Source: Embiotoca jacksoni
Lineage: Eukaryota > Chordata > Actinopteri > Embiotocidae
Direction: 5' to 3'
Length of the DNA: 64,000 bases
Assembly (NCBI GenBank): GCA_022577435.1
Contig: JAKOON010000027.1
Span: 3,990,122 to 4,054,121, forward strand
The position numbers and the translations under genes are program-made. How positions within the stretch are numbered: position 1 is the stretch's first letter; every line of letters starts with the position of its first letter. The notes beneath the pieces were generated by a model. The model was not told where the DNA came from and searched no databases. It was given only the letters and a program-made list of their open reading frames with translations. Of the stretch, positions 41,101 to 53,637 are shown one piece after another.

Positions 41101-44100
41101 CGCAGGAGACATTCGTCGTGCGACACCAGCAATGATGAGGGCTGCGTTTCACCTACCAGACTGTCCACACCGCCCAGCGTGTGATTGGCGTTGTACAGGG
41201 AGTAGGTCAACTGGTATACGCCGTCGTTGGTCTCGCTGTTGCCATAGAAACCCACACCCACGGCGACGCTGCAGAGAAAAAGAGGCACGGGGGGGGGACA
41301 GGTGAGCCTTTGATAAATTAATGAGCGCGGCTTGGCTCGTACGTTATGTTTGTCCAGAGTGATGTTTCTCTTTTTTCCCCGTGGTTGTCACGTTCAAAGT
41401 TCGCCGGCTTCAAAGCCGTTATTAGAAGCTCAATTCAGACATTAAAGCAGAGCGACCAAAACATAACATTTTTCTTTCTGTTCTGAAACAACCTTGATGT
41501 CCTGCAGGAGAAATATGCCAAATTACCAGGAGCATGGCACAACAGAAAACAGCACCTACACAACACCTTATGAATATTTGATGCCTCTTTTTTTTTTCTC
41601 CCCCGCTCTGGCATTTGGCCATTATTATAAAGCAGTATCATCAATTGCACTATCAAACCTTGACTGAAAAACACAAAGAATACAAAGTTAACGAAGCACT
41701 TCGGGAAGAAGTCTGAAAGGAGACAGACATGTAATTTAATCTATCCAGAAGATAATCGTCAAGGTAAACATCCAAATTAGGATTGCAGGATAGATAAAAA
41801 TCAGCTTCTTCATTAAGATACTTTAATGCTGCACATTGAACCATCATGTCCAACTCAAGGACTCACCTTGTAGTGATGTCTTTCAGTGCACAGTGATAAA
41901 ATATGACTACACATAAACCCGGATGGCCATTTTTTAATCAGAAGTGAATTGATTTCAATATGCAAAACAAACATATTGTAGCGAAAGAGCATCCGAGCTG
42001 CAAGGAAACCATTTGGATTTCTGTGTTAATTTATGTAAACAATATTCTTTGAACCAGAAATTATACAATACAAGGTTTTGGAATGCGTGTGCATAATTTT
42101 TAAACCACGTTTGCATATTCAGCCATCCAAGGATTTAATTTGTTCAGCTGAAGCATCAGCACAAACAAAATAACCACCGACACACTGCAGACGCCAACTC
42201 TTAAGCAGTCTCTCCGAGATTCAGTGTTTTCCCCCTCAAGTGCTGCCATATGACGGGATTTGAAAGCTGCCACGCAGTCCTTGAACACGCAAACTCTACC
42301 AGTAGATCTGACGTAGCAACTTAACGTCTCGCATTGTACTTCAACTGACTTTGGACAATAAGAAGAATCCCCTGCAAATGAAAGGATGCCTTGTGGTACA
42401 CAATAAAGCAGGCACTGAAGGTCAAAGGTCACACAGGTAGAAAAGTTCCCAGGTTTTCTGCTGTGTTTTATACTAGAAGCCGCCTGCCTCACCTGAAATA
42501 AAGACGCCTCCGCTGAGCTCAGCGGTGAAATAAAAATTTAACCTCCGTGGAAAACAAGTCACTAAACAACGCAACACAGGCCGTGAAGTTAAAGGTGCTG
42601 CAGGTGGTCGGTTTTCTGATCGAATGAGCGTTTTACATTCCGACAGCCATCCCCGATATATAGTCGAGCATTTAGTCAGAAACCCTGCAGCAGAGAAAAT
42701 ACATTTTCTGGTATTCCACTTTATCAAATGAAGAGAAAGAACCGTCGTCTCAGCGCGTTCACGGCTGGCTGCAGAAGTGTCAAAAAGTGCAATCAAGTAC
42801 AACGTTGCAGCAATATGTTGGACAGCTGCAAACCTCGAGAAGTTTCAATGCTCCTTGGAGGAGATTCCCAGAGTGTCCAAAAAGATATTCCTTCATTTAG
42901 TGTTCTGATGAAGCTGGCGGGTCCACGACTATGTCACCCGCTAATCCGTTCGTTAACACAAAGCCGGGAATGAGGTTCTTTTCCACAACTGTCACATCAC
43001 AAAATAGGCTGCGGATGAAGGCCAAGGGCAGGTCGGGTCAGCACCAAAGGGAAGGTGAGCAGCCTAAATGGGACTTCGATCACCTTCCTAAACCTCGTGG
43101 ATCTCCCGGACTCCTTCCTGACGCTCGGGACAAGCGTCAATCAGAAAACAGAGGATGTACGTCCGAAGTCAGCGGCGCTTCCTGCAACGTTCACTTGGAA
43201 TCTCTAAAATCCGGACAAAAATGTCCACGCTGATAAACCGCCCACTTGGCAATTGGAAATGAACCCTGAGGCAGGTATGTAAGATGCATTAAAGTCAGAG
43301 TAGAACCCGAATAACAAAAAAAGCATCCGTTCGGAGGGAGACAGGAAGTGACCGATGTAGACAAGAAGCAAAAAGAGATGGACGCGAGGGGATAAAAGAG
43401 AAATGAAAGCAAGCAGACGAGGAGACAGTTTACAGACAATAATATGACAGTAAAGTAAAGTGGAGGACATACAAACAAACGGGGAAAGACAGGAATAAAA
43501 ACTAGAAATATATAAAAGATGATCAGCCTTACTTCCTGCTCCCACATGTAATATTAATCCACTGATGACATACTGGCACATTTTCATTTTTTTCCTTCAC
43601 CTAAAAATGTACAGTTCCCACATGAGCTGCTCTGAAACATGAGGGGAGAATCAGATGAAGGAAACATATTATTAAATATATATAAATATTTTCTACTCTG
43701 TTTTCAGTCCCCCTGTCCCGCCTGCTCTCTTAGCGCTGCTCCTCGAAATATCGATGGCCTGATTCAGTGAGAAAGAATAGCGTAGATTTGAGTGGACGTG
43801 TACCGAACAAAAGTCCCAGCTGTCACATCGATTTAAGAAAAATTGGACGAAAGACAATGATGGGAATTCAGAAAAAAAAAACCTTCAGCCCGCAGCAGAA
43901 AATGGCCCCTGGCTACTTTAAATAGACTCTGACATGTTTGAATATTTTGCCCCGGCGTGGCAGCGATTTTGCCCCGGCGTGGCAGCAATGAATCTCCTGA
44001 GATGACAAATAAAGACGGGTGATTTTATACTTCACTCTGCACGACTGAAGTCTCAACGAGGGACACCTCCCCCCCCCCCCGCAAAAAAAAAAAAAAAAAG

Positions 44101-47100
44101 AACAAAAAATGCCCTTAGTATGCACTATAAAACACAAATAGCTGCCTTTTGAACTCTTCATGCACGCAGCTCTGTTTCAGTCAACTGAAGGCCAGACATG
44201 CAGCAAAAACAAAGTTATGAACCGTCACTGACTTGATAACAACAAAAGGAGTGATTGAGCGCCGTTAAAGCTGCATTTCTCTCCCGATACCATCTCTCAC
44301 ATGCCTCATTTCTGCTTTCAGGCCGGCAACAGATACGTCTCCAAATATAGGAGAATAATTTGCGATGATCCGTTTACTTTGTGTGGGCAGCAGAGAAGCC
44401 GCTATCATTATGAGAAAGGATTAGCGGTGTCTCTTCTGCCTACGCGCGTTAAACTACTTTGCAATAAACTGGAGAATGTTGACATTTCATGTGTCTTTTA
44501 TTGAACGAATTTGAACTTTTGCATTCTAAAATTACTGACAAATTGATCCCAAAGTGAACTGCGTGATAATGAGCGAGCTCCCGAAACAAGAATATGTGCT
44601 TTCTGACTGCTGTAAGTAAACAAACAGGACAGGCGGTTTGGTTTTTATTCCAGAAGCTACAAACTTGTAAACAGTCGGGATACAACACGGTTTACTTTGT
44701 GCACAGATTGATAGAGGAAATACCCTTGATTTATTTTTTAAGACAACATAACACTTTGTAGTGTTGTTTTAACCCTTATGTTATTCACCATGATGGCTTC
44801 TTTTTGTCTGTCAACAGATTGTTTTCTCTTTCTCTAATTGTCCTTGTGGGATGTTGAAACTATTCCAAACGGAAACGAATGTTTGTCCCACAATTACGGC
44901 AAAACCAAACAGCCGGTGTCTCTTTCACAGTCCAGATGTCCTCAGCGTGAGCGGTGTGATGGGTTACGGTACGGTATAATTACAGCGGTAATGTGCTGAC
45001 GCTACGGGCGAGGGCTGCGGCCACGGCGGAGTGACATCTGCTCCGGCTTCACCCGCGCTAATGAAGACGGACATCACGGCGAATCAGCGCGAGCTACGGT
45101 CAAACGTGATTAGAGCGGAGGACGGCGAGACTTTAAGCAGAAGCAGAAAGAGGAAGAAGAGAGGAGGCCGGCCCGGAGACGAGAAGGAAGGTCAGGCGAA
45201 ATCAAAACAGGAAGCGGAAAAAGAATTTGGGAGCGAAGGGAGGGGAGACGCCGGGACTGATGAGATTAACATGAAGCCGCATCTCCTCCGGTGCAAAGTC
45301 AACCGGGCCGTCGCATTTATCCGCCGTCGTATCCGGCAGGGTCGCACAATCAAAGTTGGGAATCAGACGAAGGAGAGCTGATTTCCCGCGGGATGTTTCC
45401 TCCAACTTCATTCGTCTCGTAGCATTAAAAACAAAATACTCCCCACATTTTATGTGGAGGTCCGACACGGTACTGGTGGTAAATGTAAGTCAATTGAAGC
45501 GATGAATTCCCCAGTGTGTCCCATACTGGAAGGGACATCCGAGTTTCTCTGAGCGTTCATGCTGCGCAGACTCCTTTTCCGCCAAAATCCTCCGGTTCTT
45601 TTTGCCAAGCTTCTCCCCGTGTGGCACCCGAAAACCCCCAAAAAAAAAAAAAAAAACCTAAACGTAGGCAGAAGATATTGCTAGCAGAAAGCAAAAGACA
45701 GGAAAGAAGGTGCAGGAAGCTTCAAGTACTGATCACACAGTAATGTTAGCAGCTACTGTAACCGCCGACAACACAAGGTGTTGAGAGGACTGCTTGTCCA
45801 ACATTGCTGAGCAAAATCTGCCAGTGAAAGTTGTCTGTTCGCTGATCGGTTTTTTTGGGCTCTCCCAAACTCAAAAAAAAAAACATATTTCTCAAACGGG
45901 ATTAAAAATTTAATCTGCGACGCGTTCAATCAGTTTGTGACGGCTCTCGAGAATCATCCAATCTGTTAATCTGTCAAAATGCCAAAATAAGACTCGTCGT
46001 CGCAGCTCTAGTAATCCTCGACCCCCGACTAGACGGTGCTTCCGGACGTATTTCTGCTCTTCTGAATTTAATTTTTGCAAACATACATCTTTAATGTGCG
46101 GAGGACGGCCACGTTTGAGACACTCTGCATTTACAGAAACTGCACGTTAATAATTAAACATCACGCAATGAGGACTGGTTCACTTGGAGGGAAACAGAAG
46201 CCATTTGCAACCTTTGACAAAGATAAATCAGTGAGTAAATGTACGACAGGAAGCGACGCGCTGTCGTGCTTTTACCTGTGAACACTAAAGCTCTCCTCAA
46301 AGCGCCGGAGACGCTGGCCGGTAATAATCTGATTTAAATGGAAGTGACATTGTTGTGATTCACTTCTTTTCAAAGTTAGTTGCAATCCAGCATTTTAAAA
46401 GAGATGAACTGTTCCCGATTTATTTATCAGATTTATGCACCCTCTAATTTATAATTCAGATTATTCCAGATTAGCAAATACAAATATCGTGTTTTTTTTG
46501 CTGGAGTTTTGGTGAAGTGGGGAAAAGGAGACGTACTGCATTTAAAAAAGAAATCTCAAATCTCCAAATCTCCGAAGTGCCTGTCACCCACAGGTTGTCC
46601 ATCCTGGCACGTCCGGTTGCAGAGCCGTTACTGACTGCATGTGGGTGTCATTGTTCACGTGGAAAATCCCCCAAAAAATAACTTCAGTCTTGAGAGGTTT
46701 AAAGCGTTTTGGCGCTTGAAAAGCATTTTTTTTTTTTTTTTTTTGCCATTTATTTTGTCAAGTTGCATTCGGGCACGTGAGCACCGGCACAAAAACATAT
46801 GTCGCAGGGATGTAGATCGTTAGCCCGCAGTCCCGAGTTTTCCAGGGATGTTTCACGCAACCATGGCACCACTGTGTGTTTAACAATGAATTATCTCTGT
46901 TCATACTCGAGGCTGTAATTAAATATTTCCCACTGGTTGCCGAGCACGGTTGTCACATGGTTACGTACCCACTCCTCTGGCAACAAATCAAATTATCCAC
47001 TTTTCAAGGACGGCGCATCTTCGTCGACGGACTTAATATCTGGTGATGTAAGAGCTGTTACGGCGTCTCTGTAATTACAAACTGTTGGGAGAATCTTTAC

Positions 47101-50100
47101 TGAAGCTTGTAACAGCTGTGTTTGTCAGCAGCAGCAAAAGTGTCCGATTTGCAAGTTTGGCACGCCAGCAGATGCTAAATGATGAAAAGTTGGATCTGAG
47201 TAAAAAAAAAAAATTAAAATAAAGAACTGCTCGAGGTTGTCTGTGTACCAGCTGAGGGCTACAACACCGATATCATTAATCTACTGTATATATATATATA
47301 TCACAGCTAAACTAATGCCACTCCGCATCAGGCAAGTTTTCACAGACTTGACGAGATCCAGCAGCCTGCAGCCAAAACAAATCACAACCGCTTGCGACGC
47401 TCAAATCCGAGGGGAAAACACTGGGTCAGATTTCTGAGGAAATAAAATCTCTTCCTCCGAAACGGTCTAATTTTAACAATTTAAATGGGTCATTGAACGC
47501 ATTCAACTTTTATTTGTATGCTTAAAACATTACACATCGGCTCAAAACTCGCCAGAGGTTCCTATTTTTTTGATTTATTTTTTTGCTGTCTTGTGATGAT
47601 GACACAATATCTGCGCTCACGGGACAAAATGAGAAATGTAATTGTCTCCGCCATTAGTAACCTGCAGCCTGTTTTCCATGACTGCGTTGGGTCCCTGCAG
47701 CGAAAACAGGAGGTTTTTATAGAAGCAGAGCAAGTAGGCTGCGCGTGATCAACTTTATGGTCTGCTTGTTCAGGCATACATCAGGCTGGAGGTTATTTTA
47801 TTTACACGCACAGCGAGCTACGTAAGCAGCCGTTATAACGGCACACTACATCCCTGACAACTTTACACATGTATGATGTCATATATCTATCAAGACTTAA
47901 ACAGTATTTGGCACGGTATGTGCCGAATTTCATGTGCTATTTTTTTTTTCCCCCCAAATCAAATTTATTTAATTCCCATAAATGTATATATTCTTTTGTC
48001 GATGAAATAGATTTGAGAGATTCATATATCTCTTCTTTTCTCCAATTTGTTAATCTGCGACAACAGTAACCTGCACGACTGTCGACCTCATTTGTTTCCA
48101 TATACTGTGTATATATATTGTATGTTCTACAGTAATCCACCTACACATATTGTATTATATTAAATATGTATGTTTTTGCATTTAAATATCCAGAACAAGA
48201 GAGATCTTCCGCACTTCCACATCGTCAGCAAAACATTGACAAAGCACCCACATCAGGGCGATTTCCACCACAACAATGTGACTAGTGCTCGAGAGCGATG
48301 ATGCCCACTGGATATTATATTAATACCAGAGTAAACTCTGTGCTGGGTAAATAATAAGATGATTTTACCAACGCCCCTCAAATCAAAGGCCATTTTTGAA
48401 ACGTCCAAACTTTCCCTCTTTTGTGTATTCTGTGATATTTCAGAAACTAGGAGGCATCAAAAAATGCACAAAAGGTAAAAAGTTATCTGTGAGCTTTTAT
48501 CCACATCAATGTGCCAGACGTGAAGACAGACTCTGCAGACACGGATCAAAGACTGATCTCACCAAAGGAAGGACATAAAGAACACTTCTATTGGGAAATC
48601 AAATCACAAATACTGGCAGAAGTGCAAATAGAAGCTTTGGGATTTTGGCAAAAAAAAAAAAGAAAGGGAGGTGGACTGAGACGGATGCAGAGCAGAAAAA
48701 GAGGCCGAGAATACAAATGAGAAAACAAGGACAGCTAAACAAACAAGACACACAGCGTTGACAAATACACAGAGTGCGTTCGTACTGTGGACTGACAAGT
48801 TATGAGGCCCGTGAGGGGGCGCGGGGACGTGCCGGAAAAACGCCGGGCCACTTACAGCTCCGTGTCAGAAATACTGAACTTCCAATAAAGGGAAATAGGA
48901 AAACACGCAGACGGTCCGGCGCGCACTGCGATCAGCAGTTAGCCCGTCCGCGTCGCCCGTTATCTCACCATGTGACGAGGCCGGCGGTGACGGCCGACCA
49001 CGTGACGCAGCAGGAGTTGGGCTTCTTGCTCTCCTCCTCCTCGTCTTTGCGGCAGCAGCACAGACAGCTCAGGTAGATGGCCAGACACAAGAGGTTGAGG
49101 CCGAGACCGGCGGCCGCCACGCAGCCCAGGAACATGAGCGACTGCAGAGGGAGAGAGAAAAGAGATTAATGGGAGTTCTCAGTGTGCGTTGCGTTCAAAG
49201 GCACACGGCAGCAAATTCAAATGTGCGGACTCAAAGTATTCCAGTCTGTCGCTTAAGTACCGAAACCACTTTCCCACAACACAAGGCCCGTATTAAAAAT
49301 TTCAATCGAGTGAAGTTCAGCCAATTACGGCCATTTTTCACAGAAGACATTGTGACTTATCATTGGGGGGGGGGGATCTCAGATGTTACGGATAACGCTA
49401 ACAATGGTTATATTCAAAGATTTTCTTCGATCGTATGAAAAGAAAAAGACGCATTGTGTTGTAGTGTATTGGATTATAACTGGAGACACAGTGAGAGCAC
49501 GATGCGAGTGGAGAAGTTGGTTAAGGACGAGCTAATTGGGAGTGAGCTTGACCTTTGACCTTTCCCCCGCAGAAATGTAATCACTTCATCCTTGGTTTCG
49601 AGTGAATGTTTTTGCCCGAGTTTGATCAAACATGCTGCCTCCGGCACGGAGGAATAAAATAAATATGTAATGTAAATAGGCGTGTTTGCCATGCAGTGTT
49701 GTTTTGAAGTTGTTTTAACCTCCAGTTGACAAAAGATACTTTAACACAACTAACCAATTTCCTTTTATGGTGTTTTTTTTTTTTGTTAAACGGGTAATTC
49801 GCCCGTCGGGTCAGATTCACAGATATGGTTCCTTAATATTAATTTAGCTTCTCGTTAACTATACAGGTCTACTTCTGTCCTGAAAACTGCAGTAACTACA
49901 CTTAACCTTCTTTCTCTTCTCTACAAAATGACTCTCGGCTCGTCTCATGGTAATGATGATGTTCCGAGGGCCCGAACAAACAACTTCGAGCTCCCCGTCG
50001 TCGGTTAGCGTGATTAGTGCGGTAATAAGAACTAATGAATATGTCTGCACCAGCCCCGGTAACGAGGCCAGCTGCATTCTGGGAAGCCCGTCTCCAGCTG

Positions 50101-51714
50101 GAAAGCAGACACCTCCTCGCGCACCTCTGCATCCACTTCTCTCCTCGGCGCGCGATGACAAAAATAGCGACGAGACTGTCGAAACAGCCTCGAATGAGTT
50201 CTGCATCCGTCTGTGAGCAGATGGGTTTATTCAGGCTCAGACCCTCTTTTCCTTCCCCCCCCACCTTTTACTCTTCCTTTTTAGTTTGTCTGAAATCTTT
50301 TTGATGCCGAGCCATCTGTTCTCATGCTGCAATGTCGCGTGTCCTGCGAGTCAAGTGCTGGGATTAAAACCCAGAAATGGAAGAATCTGTCTGGGATTAT
50401 GTCACTGAGTGCTATAAAAGAGTCAGGTAAACGGCAAATTGAAAAATCCTCCGGGATACTAAAATAAGCAAGAGTTTATATAATCTGACAAAGTCCTGTC
50501 GAGGAATATTTTTGATACCAACGAATCCTTGGTTTTACCCCCCCCACCCCCCCACCCCCTTCCCACTAAAAAAAAAAAAAAAAAAAAAGCTTCGTTCCTT
50601 TCTCGCTCCTCTCCCCAGCTCCGTCTGTTGGTGGTGAAATGCTTCACCTTGTCCCGTTTCATGCCTGACTCATGCGGAGGGCCGCACATATGCTGGCATT
50701 AAAAAAAAAAAAAAAAATCCAGAGGTGTCAAGGAAAGGACAGGGCAAGCGAAGGTCTAATCGAACATCGAGAGTTAGAGGCTCCAGTCATTGGCTCCTCT
50801 CAACTGTCCTCTATCCTAGTGGCCGGGTAAATGAATGGGAACGTCGCGCTTCGCTTTAAGAGACGGGGTTGTAAATGTGTTAATTGTCGTGCTCCAACAG
50901 CGAGCGCCGAGGTGAGACAAAGAGAGAGAGAGAGAGAGAAGCTTGCTGTCTCGTCTCAAGGCGGCGTTCTGAATGATGGGAGCTGGCGTAAACTGGGTGT
51001 AACTGAGGTTGAACGCAGCCAATGAGATGGAGACGCGGGGCGCAGGTGGATAATACGACTGTGGGGGGAGGGGGGGGGTTTGGGGTGTGAAAACTCCTGC
51101 CGAACGCACAAACACACGGGCCACCCAGACGCTTTTATCGTCATGGTAACGCGCAGGTTAGCCGGTGCGCCCCTTGCGACGGGGGTGTGTGTGTGTGTGG
51201 GGGGGGGGGGACGAGACGAGTGAAAGGGCGAATTATCACAGCCTATTTGAATTAAGCAGCATGTGACAGGCTCGCTTTTAAATTGCCCCCGTCTTGTGAC
51301 TCCTCTGCAGCCGGCCAATGCGGAGAATGGAGGGAATGTGGGAGAAAAACATCTCGCAGTGAAGAGACCCGGCCGGGACGGACCGGCAAGGGAGTAAACT
51401 TTGGTTCATATTGTGATTTTGTGGTACGTTTCATGGTATTTGAACTGATAAACTCACCGTATAAAGTAGGGGGGAAAAAAAAAAACCCGTGGAACTGAGG
51501 AGGGGAGACTCACAAATGTATTCTTTCTTTGAGAAAAAAAATTCTATGCAAAATTGCTTTTAAAAGGCAGGTACAGCCAGGACACTTCCTCTCTGTCAGT
51601 CACTCGCTCTCTCTCTCTCGCTACTCTTCTTTTCTTCTCAGTCGTAGGGCGCAAAAAGTAATGGCTTCTGAATTATGTAGCATCCATTCAGTGGAATGGG
51701 ACGTGCACACGCAC

Positions 51715-51756
<42 letters not shown>

Positions 51757-51921
51757 TCTGCACATGCACACCGACACACACCGACACCACAACCCCATCC
51801 TGGAACATCACTTCCCAAAGTACTCCAACCTTCCATTAAGTTTCAAAAAAACACCATTCGTCTTTTACTGACCAGAGTGTGCACACGTTCAAACTTTTGT
51901 GAAACCAAATTGCCCCCCCCC

Positions 51922-51964
<43 letters not shown>

Positions 51965-53356
51965 ACTTAACTGCTCCCTAAATGAGCGGTTTCCTATGGA
52001 AGCGGCCTCCATATGTTAACACCCTTCTCCGTACTTACTCATCGCTAACTCAAAGAGGCTTCTCCCCTTTTGTTTTCCTCTCCACTGGTGGTGGTGGTGG
52101 GGGGGAGGGGGGGGGCTGGAGGCGATGACAGGAGAGCGAAGGAAAAGGAAGATCTAGCTGTAGCGTGAAGACGGCAGCGTGGAGGAAGAGGAGGCGGAGA
52201 CGTACAAAGAGGAGAGGGTGACGGATTGAAAACAGAGAGACAGCAGGGTGGAGATGAGGAAGGAGACAAAGAAGAGAGTGGCGGACTGACTAAGAGTGTG
52301 TCTGCTCGTGCATGACGGGAGGAGACAGAGCTACCTCATCCACATGGCTACCTCAGAGCCACTCTTCATTACTCAGAGCACGGCCCAGTTTCCTTCCCAT
52401 TACAATTCCTTTCTACATGACTTTGCCCTGAGGCTGAAACGTTGCGTAATACTCTTACCATTTTACCCACCACAAAATACTGAGCCCAACCTTCAAAATC
52501 TCATTGTCGCATATACAAAAAAAAAAAAGAACATTTAAGTGCATGCGAGAGAACGGGGCTATAAGCTCTGCCCCGAAGGATGACTAATAAGACTAATTTA
52601 AGGGATGACACAGGAACACAGGAAGAACCGTTTACAAATGAACTTTTCAGCCATCTGTTGTACTTACAGATATCCTCGTGCGGCCCCGGTATGAACTTCA
52701 CGAATTGCAAAGCTGCTAGTTCAGCAATACAATCCAATTCAAGTCTGCAACTTATGAATATTATCAATTTATTTATATATTTTCTTACAAATGAAGTAGT
52801 CATTTAGTCAATAAAAATCAATGCATCCCATTCAGACGCCCTCGAGTTTTTACGTTCTTCACTTGAGCAGCTGGAACATGGTCAGACAGTAAATGGAAAA
52901 CAACAACGTGGTGTAATTCAACAGCAGCGCAGTTAAAACCTTCAAAATAACCAAACTTCTGGGCTGAGCACCAAACTTTGAAACTTTTACGGCATCGACC
53001 GAACTGCTTCGGTTTTTATCTAGTATCAAAAAATGCCCTGTCATCAAGTCCCAAACTTCAAAACCTAGACTACATCGACGCCAACAAGTTTTCGTTAAAA
53101 AAAGGTTTTGCTATGAGACAACATTGAGGAAGCCTTATTTCATTCTTTTCACTGCAAAATAACTCGGCGGTTCTCTGTGGAGGCGGCTAGCAAGCAACAA
53201 CTGACAGCATGTGAGGGTAAGGGGACATCGGTAAATTGTGGCATCAAGCATCAACGGGCCATCTGTTAGCAGGAGCCACAGAAACCCACCTGGGCTACAC
53301 TCTCCCCCTCTAAACTGCATGAAAAGAGATCTGTCCTGTATAGTGTGACTTAAAAT

Positions 53357-53394
<38 letters not shown>

Positions 53395-53575
53395 AAAAAA
53401 AAAAAAAGTCCTTAGAAAAGTATTGTTTACTACCATTATCTAAGAATATTTTTTGCTGAAATAATCCGCAACTCAATGTATGACTGAAATGAACTGGGTG
53501 AACTGTATCAAAATAGCATATGGAATAAAGATAAAGAGGCCTACACACACACACACACACGCGCGCACACACGCA

Positions 53576-53637
<62 letters not shown>

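Larger units (their letters stand above)
31026..41156 (-). other. ttyh2: ttyh2 intron 3 (10,131 bp)
   Basis: Non-coding. It holds one copy of a dispersed repeat (about 31459-31530) and a 442-bp inverted-repeat element (38958-39399). The stretch 39690-39960 is unusually non-repetitive, with homeodomain-like TAAT cores, and could be a conserved element, but conservation cannot be judged here. Confidence 0.8.

Noticed and set aside
42931..43233. 100-codon plus-strand frame in intron 2
   Set aside because: No recognisable domain and no supporting signals; likely chance.
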